Origin: Glycine soja
Taxonomy: Eukaryota > Streptophyta > Magnoliopsida > Fabales > Fabaceae
Length of the DNA: 64,000 nt
NCBI RefSeq assembly: GCF_004193775.1
Contig: NC_041019.1
Coordinates: forward strand, 52,427,928 to 52,491,927
Direction of reading: 5' to 3'
A program made the translations under genes and the position numbers. Positions 37,356 to 50,624 of this stretch are shown piece after piece. The notes beneath the pieces are model-generated. The model was not told where the DNA came from. It did not search any database and was given only the letters and a program-made list of their open reading frames with translations. Positions within the stretch are counted from its first letter, which is position 1; each line of letters begins with the position of its first letter.

Positions 37356-39839
37356 GACATGAGCTGCTTCCTCCCTTTCTTTCAGGATCCTACTATATAT
37401 AGAAAGGTGTCTTTTGTTAGAGTGTTGTTGGCACACTCTTTTGTCTGGTTGAATTCCACTGTCTAACATTTCTTTTTACAAATTAGTTTAATTGTAAGCT
37501 AATTTGAGAGGTTTATTATGTATTTAAACAAAGAGTTGTTAAATACAATATATTTTTTACCCTTTTGTTGGAGGTTTTTCTCCTGCAGTGATATGTCATA
37601 TCACTGCTGTGTAATAACATAAGGGACACAGTCTCATATTGTTCACCAATTTGTCTGCCGATTTGCACTTCAACACAATATATAATATATATTAGTATTT
37701 TAGTTTGTCCATTGCGCGAGATAAATATTTAATTATAAAGCAAAATTTATGATAAATAAATATTGTTATTATAATAATTATAATATATTAATTTATGTAA
37801 ACATATAAATTATGTTTTATACTTATGATAAAAAATTATATTATAATATGTAATGTAATATCCAATTTTTTTAGCTTGTATTATGACCTGTGATTACTGA
37901 TGGCTGCATTAGTGGTGGAATTATTGCGTGATAATATGTGCTACTAGTATATATCTAATCTAAGTGTCAATTACATCAGACTGGCATATTTAATTATCTA
38001 CATATTTGTAACTAATAATTTGTACTACTAGAAAAAGTTTTTTAACCTAGTTCTAGGAGGTATGATAGTTTTTAATCGATTTTGAAGTGACTATTATTAA
38101 AAGTTAAAGACTTTTGAAGAGAATTTTAAATCATCATAAAAAATGACCTTTTGACGATGATATTTTAGAATCATTGTAAAAATCATATCATTAGTTAATA
38201 TTTTCAAAGACAGTTTTAAGAAAAAGTGATGTAGATAATATATTTTTAAAGAAGATTTTGTAGTTGTACATAGAGACATTCAATATGGATTTTGTGCCAA
38301 ACAATGTAGTTGTTGCATTTTCTTTTTTAATGTTGGTTTTTCATTGAAACAATTCCCCCTCCTCCAAAGACTAACTTTTTTGGTAGAACAAATTCTATGA
38401 TTAAAAAAAAGTCCTTGATTTACATTTATGCACCTTAATTTTAAAAGTTTTATTTCTTTAGTTTGTTGTTGTTTAATTCAATAGAATATTCATTCAGACT
38501 TCTATTATAGATTTAAGTCTTCATTTTTCAATGAGCTTTTGTAGGATATTTTTTCTTTTTTATTAACCCACATATGACTATTCTTGCATTGAGTATTTGA
38601 TTTTATCATTATATCTTTTTTTTATTCTTTACAAATATGATTACTTAGTTTTGATTTTAATTTGATTAAAAAATTTAATATTTATAAATTATATTTGATA
38701 AATAATTGTAAAACATTTTAAATTTTGACACAATATCAATAAAGAAAATAATACATCTTAATTTAAACAATATATTTTCATAATAAAGCATAGTTAAAAT
38801 AATTGTTTGCAACTAATTAAGGGAGTTGGGTTCAAGTCCCAACTTGTGCATATTTGAGACTCAGTTCAATACTTGCATGGTTGAACAAACACATTTGTAC
38901 AAAGAATTTGAATTTCCATATCGGTTGAGAGTCTAAACCGGACGAGTTGAGTGTTCATTCACATCTGTCAAACCACCCCTTTCCTCAAGTTTTTCTTCCT
39001 TAAGAATCCCTTCAAACTAATGCAACTACCTCACCACTACTAATACATAAATCTCTACTTCTTGCATTTTTATCAATTCTACAACATCCTTATCCATACA
39101 TAGTTCTTTCTCAAAGTGTCCACCTTTAGGTTTCCATCATAACTTCAACTCCTCTTTATACTAATCCACTAATCCTAATGATTCAAGATATGACTACATG
39201 TCACAATTCCATCCATGAACCACATTTACTTCACCCATTATAGTGGAGTACTGGGGATGTTACAAACTCCCTTGTGTGGTGAAAAGCAAACAGAGAACCC
39301 CATTTCCTAAAAACAACATCTATAAAAAAAAGATATATAATGAGATAATTGAAAATGTTGATGCAACTATTTGTTGTTTTGACCTTCAATGTGGTTATGG
39401 AATTGATTTTAATAGAATTGAAAGTTAATCTAAACACACATACACTGTATTGTTGTATTCAAGTATCACGTGAAAATAGAGAAATAAATAATGCAAAATT
39501 TACTAAAAAGTATCACATAATCGAGGACATCACAGTATTCACATCACCATTTAACAATAACATTTTTGCTAAACGAAATTTAGCCCTACCCAAGCAAAAT
39601 TTGGTAACATTTTTGTCCCCAATTTGGTACCCTCTTAAAATCCCTAAACGTAAATCTGTCCCTGCATGAACAAACCTCAACATAGGTCTACACCAAAACA
39701 AAACCGTAATTTCATTCCACCCACACAACCCTAAAATTCATCCCCACCCATAATCTCTAAACAAAAAAGACCTCAATAAGAACAAAACCCTATTATGTCC
39801 CTACAGAATTGACACAATGTTACCTGCAAACCCCACAAA
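37356..39839. other. Intergenic, AT-rich
   Basis: No gene is supported. A CACTA-like terminus (38023) and a tRNA T-arm-like hairpin (38826-38844) are the only structured features noticed. Confidence 0.55.
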
Positions 39840-40860
39840 TGTAAGCTACAGAACACACTACAAAGAATCTCTATGAACACCTGGGCACAATCCATTTTCC
39901 TTCCCTGAAAAACCATCTAGTTCCGCGCATGCTAAAGCAAAAATCAGAGCTTTCGATTCCTCCTTAACCTGGGTCACTAGTCTAAATGTCCAATCTTTAA
40001 AATCAACCAGGTTCTCTTCCTCAATTCTCAAGCCCAGTGGCAATGCAAACCAGCACCTCTGAGCTTCTTGACAGGTTACCAAAGAGTGGAGAACAGTTTC
40101 CTCTTCCAAACCACATAATAGGCACAATCAAGGTTTTAAATATGAGTCACAATCACATTGCAATTTTATTGTATCTGTTGATATCACGGCAAATCATGGA
40201 GAAATGTAACCGATTCCAATCAATTATAGTCGCAGTCGTCAACAGTTAAAAAAGCTTAATGTTGCAGCCAAAGTTCCAAATTTTGTCCGGTTCCACAGAT
40301 GAAGATTCAGTGGGATAAAACTTCAATTTCACCACATGATAGCCAGAATTTACGGTGTATATACTGTTGTTGGTATGCCCCTAGCTCAGCCAGTCATCAG
40401 AAGAAACATGTCTCACAGAGATACCTTTCATACACCTTGATGTAGCATTCGAGAAAAAAGTCTCAATCAACTCCTCATTTCACACTCCATTTGTCTTTTT
40501 TAACAAACACACTTTCTCCATTTTCAATCTTCCAGTGGCAGCTCTCATTCATTATCCATTTTGACTCAAGGATACTCTCGACCATGTAAAGTTTCTATAT
40601 CCTTTTTGAGCTTCCCATATTGTGTTTTTTGAGAAATATCGTGCCTTTAACACTCTTGCCATAAGAGAAATCTCATCCACTATAATTCTCCAGAATTCCT
40701 TTGCTAAAAGAGCCAAGTTGAAAGCTTTCATGAATCCAACTCCTATCCCTCCTTCCTTCTTGCTCCTTGCTAGCTTTTTCCAGCTCAAACTATGGACCTT
40801 TTTTCTGAAATCCATATTTTCTTTATTTGCCTCACAAAGGAGTGACTTTTCACTTCTCAT
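39840..40860 (-). mobile_element. L1-like LINE fragment (ORF2 C-terminal region)
   Basis: Minus-strand fragments show the familiar tail of plant L1 ORF2. KKEGGIGVGFMKAFNLALLA and a KARYF motif lie near 40860-40560. A YTVNSGYH-like piece lies near 40350. The zinc-knuckle-like CLLCGLEEETVLHSLVTC lies near 40127-40050. Several stops and frame changes break the sequence. Only the region after the catalytic reverse transcriptase core remains, so this is a dead, truncated copy. Confidence 0.8.
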
Positions 40861-41816
40861 TTACAATTATTTAATTTTATTTAATAAATAATTTAAAATA
40901 AATTACTTTGCCCAATTCAACATTAGTGAATGGTACATGTTCAATAAAAAATGTGAACCTGAATTTCGTTTGTCGAATGAACAACAGCCCAAACTTCGTT
41001 GGAGAGAAAAGACTAATTCCACTAAAGTCGGGGGATAAGATTTATCAAATGAAAGTATATATATATTATCCATAAATGAAAGTGTATATAAACCATAAGC
41101 AGCACATTAATCAACAAGTAAAAACATATTTTTTTTTTCTAAAAAAATATTGTTAGAAAACACTCCTTTTTGAAGTGAGTCATCTTTTGGATCCTTGAAG
41201 TTCACTAATTTTCTTTTGGAATAAAATTATCTCATTATATTTCGTCAAAAAGTAATATGTCAACATTACCAAACAAAATTTACCCAAAAAAAGTTATATA
41301 TCAATTTAAATTATTTTTTAGAATAATATTAATTTAAATTATGATATATTAAACTATTATTTTTTATTTACAGAGATGCATTTCACACAGCAATGAGCAA
41401 TTTTTTTAATAATCTCAAAATACTATCCTTTTATATTTGCATGTATATTATTTATTTTTCTTAATGTCCCGTCCTTTTTTATTTTTGTATCCAAACTAAA
41501 TTTAATTTTTTAAAAGAGAACAATTTAAAATAATCTCATATATTAATTTAAATTATTCAATACAAATTTAAAATATAACTTAATTATTTAAAGATATTTA
41601 TTTAATATAAATTTTAATTATAATATATAAAACGTCGTAAAATACTATTCTACTTAAAATAAATAATAATTCACAAAAAAACTTAAAAGAAATATTCAAT
41701 CATCATATAACTATATAATTTTAATTATTAAATTCCTAAAAAGAAATACTCAATTACATTGAAAGAGTGTAGTTGTTTAGGTTATTCTTGTTCCAGTTCC
41801 AACTTCCAAACCCCCA
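40861..41816. other. AT-rich upstream region of RIO1
   Basis: About 950 bp of very AT-rich DNA between the LINE fragment and the RIO1 ATG. It presumably includes the RIO1 promoter. I see no clear TATA box and no gene. Confidence 0.5.
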
Positions 41817-44800
41817 ATGGCGGCCCCGGGCACCGAGGAAGCTGTTAGTTGTGTTAGCAATAGCACACACACAGCGATGGAAAACGACGACGAACACAAG
41901 CTCCACAATCACAGAGAACAAGTACAAGAACAAGAACAAGAAAATGAAGAAGAAGAACAAGAAGATGAGGTTTGGAGTTCTTCGGATTCTGAAATCGGTG
42001 AAGCGTTGGACTGGTTGGATTCAAGGGAGGAAGATGAAGGCTCCTCCTTCTCCCTCACTTCGTGGCGCCCCAACGCTCATGGCGGCCACCACCACCATTC
42101 CTCCACTCTGCAACCTCTCGCCAATCGCAACCAGAAGTTCTCCCATCACATTCGTGCTTCACCCTTGGAGGTTTTCTTGTATACCCTTTTGCTTCCTTTC
42201 ATACATTATTGTAAATAACCAAATGGGTAGCTCCTTGATCCCTCTAAACATTAAAAGGCTCACTTTTTTATTTGTTTTTTTTATTAAAGCTTGGATTTTT
42301 TTTTTATGCCTGTTCATAAACTAAGCTAATTAATTAATGGGTGTTGGGTTTAGCGGAAGGGCTAATCTTACACAACATGATGAATCAAAGGTTTGAATTC
42401 TGCCTAGGAGAGCTGCTAACATTTTTTGGGTATTGGGTTTAGTGTCTCACAGTTTTTCCAATAGGATTTGATAAAGTTCAAGGTAGAGAGATAGAAAGAA
42501 GAGAAAAGAGACACCGAGTATTACTTTAGATAATGCTCAAAATGAGCAAATCAATTTTTATATGAATACATTAGGTCTTATATAGCTAAACTTGTAACTA
42601 ATTTGTAACTAACTTGTAACCAACTAAACTAATTTTTAACTAACTTGTAACCAAGTAAACCCATATGGGTGATTGTATTCTTTGGGGGTTCTGTGGAGTA
42701 TGTTTGTTGGTTCTAGTTTTAAGATAGTACTTGGTGGTGCAGGAGTGGGAAGGGAGAATGAATGTTGGCATGTCTAATTCTGTGACGACAGCAATTCGCA
42801 GCAGTGTTCGAGACTTGGCCATTGGGAAGACTAAAACTACTGAGAAAGCAGACCGGGCTACTGTTGAGCAGGTGAGTGATGGTGATTTCATGAAATCCAG
42901 TACTTAAATATCTTTTTTTTTTTATTATTTGATTTTCTTCTTCATAAAGAGAAGAATTTGTACCTGTTCATAGTTCAAACAGACATGTATGAGCCTTATT
43001 CTTTTGCTGATGCCTTTTCTACCATTACTATGCAAGTAACTCCAAAGTTTCCTCCAGGCAATTGATCCTAGAACGCGCATGGTCTTATTCAAGATGCTGA
43101 ACAGAGGTGTCTTTCATGATATCAATGGATGCATTTCAACTGGAAAGGAAGTATGTGATCCACCTGAAGCTTTTGTTTACCTGTTTGTTTTTATGATGAT
43201 GACATGGTTTGGATCATCGACTATATGTGATATCAAGACACCACATTTCTGTTTCTTACTGTGTTGTTTTCTAACAGGCAAATGTTTATCATGCAACTAA
43301 ATCTGATGGTCAAGAACTTGCAATTAAAGTATACAAAACATCTGTTTTGGTATTCAAGTAAGTACAACAGCTGTAGCTTGTTTCAGCCTCTTCTGTTGCT
43401 CTAAATTGTATTGAAGGCTGAAGTGTTTAGAAAGAATTATATAGGCAGCCATAAATTCTTTTCTTTTTAAAGAAAAAAACTGGGACATGTATTCAAGCAT
43501 AATTCTTTTATTGTTTTTGTTTTATCATGCAAAGTTTTTGTCCATGTGCTGGATATTGGTATCTTTCTCTTCTGTTCTACTGTTCGTAATTAAATTGGGG
43601 TTTTATTCACTTACTGATGCATGAGGTATTTGATAATCTGTACTTCTTTCTGTTCTCTCTGTTTATCTGTGTATAAAATATTGTTAACGAATTTATGAAT
43701 ACTCTGGGCTTAGGATTACTGATACATTCTAGATAGATGTTCTTTTAATATATTCCTTAGATACATACAGCACAAATGCAGCTTGTAAATCCTAATGTAT
43801 TTCTACTACTTTGACTGGAGAAGAAGTTTCTTGATTCAAAGTTGTTTGTTTTATGAACTAAATTATATGATCTTATTGATATCAGGGATAGAGATAGATA
43901 TGTGCAAGGAGACTTCCGATTTCGAAATGGATACTGCAAGCATAATCCCAGGAAAATGGTAAAAACATGGGCAGAGAAAGAAATGAGAAATCTTATGAGG
44001 TTTGTATTTGTTCTTATTTCATTCTATTTTTCTACTAAAATGCTTGTAAAATTGAAGTACAATATACTAAATTAGACTATCTAAATAATCAATGAAGTAC
44101 AATATATGTCATTGGGGCTATTGTTAATAATCCTTCTTTGTAGGTATGTATTGAAGCACTATAGATCTTAGATAAGTTCCATAATGTCTTTCACTTGAAC
44201 CCGGAACTTGTGTGCTTATCCTTTTAGGTGCAGGATCTTTTATGAATTTAGTGTTTCTATGGAAGGAATTAAGTTTTAATGTGCACTAGAGAGGCAGTGT
44301 TTTTTGCATCAATTTTTCTTTCTGTACTACGTTTTCTTTTTCTGTAAGTGGCTCCTTTTGTATACTTGCTGTGCATGTGGGCTTGTTCCTTTGGTTGTTT
44401 CCAATTAAGAGAAACAAAAAGTTTGATTTCGTGCTGGCCTGAGTTGTTTCTTTATTTAACCCTGTTTATATTTGATTGCAGGCTTAAGGCAGCAGGAATT
44501 AGGTGTCCTACGCCATATCTTCTGAGGCTACATGTTCTGGTTATGGAATTTATAGGTATTACTTTTGTTCTGAATTTCAGAATATAATCTGATGACTCAT
44601 CATTTTTAGAATACAATTAGGTGTCCTACACCATATCAACTGTTTGTGTGTGACCAACTGCTTTTGATTATCTATTAGTCTATAGTTGATTATATGGAAT
44701 ATCAGTGTATAAATGTCTACCATTGATAAAAAAAAGGGATGAATAGTTCATTGCTCTTTTCATTTGTATTGAAGGTGGAACTACTTGTAGTTACCCTCAA

Positions 44801-47369
44801 TAAATGCAGTAGAAAAATTACACCAATCCATTGAGATATGGTATGCTACAAGTGAATATTTTCGACAAGAAATGAGTCCTAATTTTAGGATCAAATTTAT
44901 TATCATCAGTCATAGAAATTTCAATTTTTTGCTGCTGCATATATAATTTCAAAGTTATGTTGTTTTTGTTGTTTCTCACAGGAAAATCTGGTTGGGCTGC
45001 CCCTCGTCTTAAAGATGCAGCTTTATCTTTAGACAAGTTGCGGGAAGGCTATGTTGAGGTGTGTCAAATCAATACAGTATCCCAATGATGCTAGCATGGT
45101 TTAGTAATTAGAAGTTAGAACGCTTTCGCAGTTGTCTTAAATATTATATAAGCTTCTTATTTACGTTGTCAGAACTCAGAAGCTTATTGTCTAGAAGAGA
45201 AATGCCAGCAACAGTGCAACACACTCTCCAACATGCTCTTTTGATGACACTACTATTGTTTTAAATTTATTAGAGCTCACAAATATTTATGGGTCCTTAT
45301 TTGATTTGTATCATACTTGATTTTGTAGTTTCCAATAATTTTTAACCAATAATATAGTGTGTTGGAATGAGTGTGTTGCTAGTACTCTTGTCTAGAATGA
45401 TTACTAAAAAAAGCTCACTAACGTGGTTAATGTATGACAATTTTATACTGTCTCTGGAGTTTCATTTAGGGATTCTTAATGGAAACACTTCTGTCACACA
45501 TTTCTTCTAGGTTTCATTCTTGATGGAAACACTTCTGTTTTAGGTTTCTAAGGGTTTGAGGGTCTTTTCCATGCATCAAATAATTACAGTTGAAATCGTG
45601 AGCATTTTTTGTTTCAGATTATTATTGCAATGCGGACATTGTATCAGAAATGCAAATTGGTGCACGGTGATCTCAGTGAATATAATATACTTTATTTTGA
45701 GGTGAACACCCCTTTTCCAGTTTATATTTCATTGATTTAATGTCTATTTGTCAATAGTTAATCAATATGTTCTTTATTTGTCAGGGTCACTTGTACATTA
45801 TTGATGTTTCTCAAGCTGTTGATCCTGAACATCCTCATGCCCTTGATTTTCTGCGTGAAGATTGCGTTCATGTGTCTGTGAGTACTTCCAATTGCTAACT
45901 GTAAATTATGGATTTTTTGTCCACTCCCTTAATTGATGTGGGGATAATATGGAAAAAAAGTGTGATTAAGTAGCTTTTTATGGCCTGCAGGACTTCTTTA
46001 AAAAGCATGGTGTAGCAGTCATGACAATAAGAGAATTGTTTGAATTTATTGTCGATGCATCCATTACTGATGATGCCGTGGATAGTTACTTGGAAGAGGT
46101 ATTTGGTATTTGTTTTATTATTGTTTATACTTTTTGAATAACTTCAAAGAGATCTTAATGGTTTTCAAAATATTTCTAGATGCAACAAAAAATTTTGACG
46201 AGGGGAGATATATCTGCAGAGGATGAGATTGCAGACTCTGTATTTGTGCAGGTAACTTGCCTTGTTATCATTAAATAAATTTCAAAACCTGATCTAAATC
46301 ACCAACATGGGAGTTATTCCCTCGAGTCTAACTGACTTGACTCGGTTGTGACTTGCCTTTAATCTTGTTGTGTTCTTCAAGTTTCGGTCTTAGAAATCAC
46401 AGATCTTGCTTTAATATATTTCTTGGGTTTGTGTTCCTTTTCTTGAGTCTTAGAAACATCAGTTCCGAATTTCATTTTGTAAGCCCTATTTCAAGTTTTT
46501 CCTTGGATATGAACTGTGAATCTGTGATACCATATTAGAATTTATGTGTGAACCATATCTTAGAATGTTATAGCCAAGTAGCCTGTTTGTTCAAAGATAC
46601 CTTGACACTTTGGACTCATGGCCCTCTTGCTCTTAACTAACTAACGTGGGACATGTTCTCCAACACTCCACTAGTTTGTTAATATATAATGGAATTATAA
46701 AATTCGTTCTTTATTCTTATTTAACTCTCCATTCCCTTATTTTCTTTTCAAAGCATATGTGATATTGATTTTAATTATTTTTGTTTTTATATTTTGAAGA
46801 ACTGAAATGGTGTTCAGATTTGGTCATCCAGAGCACTATCTTTGTGGTCTGTTTAGCACATTTATCTTTTCTCTCTTTTCTTACATATTTAATTTCTTGA
46901 AATCTTGTTACAGTCCTATATTCCGAAGACACTAGAGGATGTGAAGAATGCTGAGGAGGATGTACAACGGATAACAAGTGGGAAGGACACCAAAGATTTA
47001 TACTATCAGACCATTACTGGACTTAAACATGCTCTGTCATTAACACAGCCTTCCCAGCAAAAAACCCAACAGAAATCAAGTCCCACAAAGGATTCACCGG
47101 CTGTTTCTGATGATAAATCTAAACTCTTAGAGGATGATGCTGAGGGTCAATCTGACGAGGATGAAGATGATGAAAGCAATTCTGAAGAGGATTCACCCTC
47201 AGAAAGTGAAGTAGATGATCCTGCAGATAAAAAAGCTGCTAGAAAAGAGGCTAGGAAAGAGAATAAGAAGAAGGTGAAGGAGGAGAAAAGAGAAGCACGT
47301 AAAACTAAAGTCCCTAAGGCTGTTAAGAAGAGAAAGAAAAAGTTGGCTAAAGCAAAAAAGACCAGATAG
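41817..47369 (+). CDS. RIO1: RIO1 atypical serine/threonine kinase
   Basis: Exons: 41817-42170, 42743-42871, 43058-43150, 43278-43357, 43886-43999, 44482-44555, 44982-45058, 45618-45701, 45785-45877, 45991-46098, 46180-46251 and 46914-47369. All twelve join in frame and encode 577 aa. RIO1 is an atypical kinase/ATPase that acts in late cytoplasmic maturation of the 40S ribosomal subunit. The RIO signature STGKEANVYHA (residues 188-198) forms the nucleotide loop. K209 in AIKVYK is the expected ATP-contacting Lys. VHGDLSEYN carries catalytic D325 and N330. IIDVSQAVD carries the metal-binding D342. The N-terminal 118 residues are acidic and Gln/Glu-rich. The C-terminus is an acidic stretch and then a strongly basic Lys/Arg tail, as in other RIO1 proteins. 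Intron 1 contains a short tandem repeat of AACTTGTAACTAA-like units (42590-42655). Confidence 0.95.
42590..42655. repeat. Short minisatellite in RIO1 intron 1
   Basis: Several imperfect copies of an AACTTGTAACTAA-like unit lie in tandem over about 65 bp. Confidence 0.6.
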
Positions 47370-48889
47370 ATAGTAGTTATATATAATGTGGCTGAGTATT
47401 GAGTTTCCCTGGTAGTGTGGATTTTAGATACAACCTAATACAGCAAATATATATATATATATAAAAAAACAAGAGCAATTTTGTTCACTCATATTATCTT
47501 GAGAGTATCTGTTATAAGGAGAGGTTACTAAGCACAAGACAACATTGTTACCGGCCTATAGTTTCTTGGCATTCCACACAGTTCCTGTTACATATGTCTG
47601 CATTACCTTTCTGTCTTTACACTTTGTTGTTTCTATTCAGTTGAATGGAAGTGTGTAATGGAAATAATTTCAACACCTACATACACTTCCTTCGTTTGGT
47701 TTTATTAGATTTCAAATTTTGTTGGTTTCTTCTGGGAAAAAATGCCGCAGTATTAGTTTTCTAGTTTAACTTGTGCATATACCATCGAGTTTCTATTATA
47801 ATTGTAACAGGGTTATGCAATCATCATTTGATAAAACTTCATATATAGATACTGGCAGTTAATAGAAATAGTATTTTTTTTGTCACAAATAAAGAGAAAC
47901 GATATTATAGTCATGTTTTTTTCAAAATTTGTGATATCTTAAAGCATCTCCATGGGAGTGTTTATATGAATTATTAAAGTCTAAGTAATGTTGCTTCTTT
48001 TTGTTTCACCGGACAATTGACATGAAGTTGTTTATATAAGTATTATTGTTTAACTAAAATTTTTAAGTATTGTAGGACCTATAAGATTAATTGAAGCACT
48101 CATTTTAGTAAAATAGAGTGAATTTTGTGCCAAATACTTAAATTTATATAAAATTATAAGACTCATCAAGATAAATAATTCATTTAAATTATGATGTATG
48201 ATAGATGCTCTTATTTGTCATTCTTTTTCCTTGCATGATTTTACTAAGTGCAACTATTAGGTGATGAGATATTCAACATGCACTTAGGTAAGTTCTATGA
48301 TATGTAATCAAATTTAAGAATTTTAATAACTATTCCAATAATACATTCATCTAACAAATTTTCACTCTAACACATTAACAATACAATCATCCAATATCTT
48401 AAAATGAGACTCACATGATTATTTTACAAAATACTTTTTTTATCATAAAAACGAATTTATTTATATAAAATTTCGTTTTTATTTTACAACTGAAAATAAT
48501 GTCTACATTCTCCTCCTATTTATTAAACTTAAGAATCACAAAGTAACTTACATTTAGATAAAACACAAGTTTTAACTAATTAAGAAATATCAAAAAAGTT
48601 TAACACAGTTGATAGATGATTGAATTCCTTAAACATGTTGATAGAAGTTCAATTATCTGATTATGCATTTGGATAAAACTTTGTTGGAAGATAAAAAAAT
48701 TTACTTTCATATGATCTCTATGCTTCAAAAGTTTGTCCCATGTACTAGAATACCTTGATATCCATTAAAAAAAAAAAGCTAGCTAAGAAATGTGAACGGC
48801 AAGGAGTAGAAAGAAGGCAAGAGTATAAATAGTTAAAATATCTTCTCATGTTTGAAGCTTAGTCTTGTTTTCAGAAACATGGTATAAAC
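47370..48889. other. Intergenic between RIO1 and PPR pseudogene
   Basis: AT-rich DNA with the RIO1 3' flank, a short (AT)n run near 47448-47463 and no supportable gene. Confidence 0.6.
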
Positions 48890-50624
48890 ATGGTGAACCC
48901 AAATCTCAGAACAGACCCTTCCACCATTTACAACCTTCTCAAATCCTATGCACTTTCCCCCTCAACCATCCTCAAAGCCCACCACCTCTTCCAACAAATC
49001 CACCGACCCACGTTGCCCTTTTGGAACCTCATGATCCAAGGCTGGTCCCTCAGTGACCAACCCACCGAAGCAATTCGCATGTACAACCTCATGTATCGCC
49101 AGGGCCTGTTGGGTAACAACCTCACATACCCTTTCTCTTCAAGGCCTGTGCTCGAGTCCCTGATGCTTCTTGCGGTACAACGATTCATGCCCGCGTTTTG
49201 AAACTTGGGTTTGAGTCTCTTCTCTTTGTTTCCAACTCCTTGATCCACATGTATGGCTCTTGTGGTCATTTGGACCTTGCTCAGAAGGTGTTTGTTGAAA
49301 TGCCTGAGACGGACTTGGTTTCGTGGAATTCGTTGATTTGTGGGTATTGTCAGTGCAAGAGGTCTAGGGACGTGTTGGGTGTTTTCGATGCAATGCGGGT
49401 GGCTGGTGTAAAGGATGATGTGGTGACTATGGTGAAGGTTGTTTTGGCATGCACTTCTTTGGGCGAGTGGGGTGTTGCTGATGCCATGGTTGACTACATT
49501 GAGGAAATATAACGTGGAAATTGATGTTTACTTGGGGAATACACTGATTGATATGTATGGACGGCGTGGTTTGGTTCATATGGCTCGTGGAGTTTTTGAT
49601 CGGATGCAATGGAGAAATTTGGTTTCTTGGAATGCCATGATTATGGGTTATGGGAAAGCAGCTAACTTGGTTGCTGCTCGGGAGTTTTTTGATGCTATGC
49701 CGCATAGGGACGTGATCTCGTGGACTAATTTGATCACAGGTTACTCTCAAGCAGGCCAGTTTACGGAGGCCGTGAGGCTTTTCAAGGTAATGATGGAAGC
49801 TAAGGTGAAGCCGGATGAAATAACGGTTGCCAGTGTGCTTTCTGCATGTGCTCATATTGATTCACTTGATGTCGGGGAGGCTGTTCATGACTATATACGG
49901 AAATATGATGTGAAAGCTGATATTTATGTTGGAAATGCCTTGATAGACATATATTGCAAATGTGGTGTGGTTGAGAAAGCATTAGAGGTGTTTAAAGAGA
50001 TGAGGAAGAAGGACTCTGTCATGGACTTCGATCATTTCAGGCCTTGCAGTTAATGGCTTTGCAGATTCAGCACTTGATTATTTTTCACGGATGTTGAGGG
50101 AAGGTGTGCAGCCATCTCATGGAGCATTTGTTGGAATTTTGCTAGCCTGTGCTCATGCCGGATTGGTTGATAAAGGATTGGAATATTATGAAAGCATGGA
50201 GAAGGTTTATGGACTGAAACCGGAAATGAAACATTATGGATGTGTTGCGGATCTTTTGAGTCGCTCTGGCAATTTACAAAGGGCATTTGAATTCATAAAA
50301 GAGATGCCTGTGACTCCAGATGTGGTAGTATGGAGGATATTGCTGAGCGCTTCTCAGGTTCATGGAAATATATCCTTGGCTGAGATTGCCACAAAGAAGC
50401 TTCTTGAATTGGATTCTTCTAATAGTGGTAAATATGTACTTTCATCTAATACTTATGCAGGCTCCAATAGAAGGGAAGATGCTATTAAAATGAGAGAACT
50501 GATGGAGCAAAGTAATGTACAGAAACCATCAGGTAGCAGTTGCATAGAAGTAAATTGTTCAAACAGTTTTCAAGATTCTTGTTTTATTGAACATAAAGAG
50601 AAGAGTGAATTAAATGATGTTTAG
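48890..50624 (+). pseudogene. PLS-class pentatricopeptide repeat (PPR) protein, frameshifted
   Basis: An intronless reading frame of about 570 codons starts at ATG 48890 and ends at TAG 50622-50624, but it changes frame three times: near 49137, near 49507 and near 50020. All three fit small deletions. The first two pieces together carry PPR motifs such as LFVSNSLIHMYGSCGHLDLA and DLVSWNSLICGY. The third has DVYLGNTLIDMYGRRG, DVISWTNLITGYSQAG and KPDEITVASVLSACAH. The last has KPEMKHYGCVADLLSRSGN and an E-type C-terminal domain ending GSSCIEV and a short tail, without a DYW domain. Intact PLS/E PPR proteins enter mitochondria or plastids and specify C-to-U RNA editing sites. The broken frame argues for a pseudogene. 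Assembly or sequencing error is possible but less likely, given clean frames in the neighbouring genes. Confidence 0.85.

Noticed and set aside
38780..38860. tRNA gene
   Set aside because: Only the T-arm is present; the acceptor stem and anticodon arm cannot be built.
41773..42324. 183-codon frame overlapping RIO1 exon 1 in another frame
   Set aside because: Lys/Met-rich shadow of the acidic RIO1 N-terminus. It runs into intron 1 and has no domain.
49427..49855. 142-codon antisense frame over the PPR gene
   Set aside because: Antisense shadow of conserved PPR coding sequence; no independent evidence.
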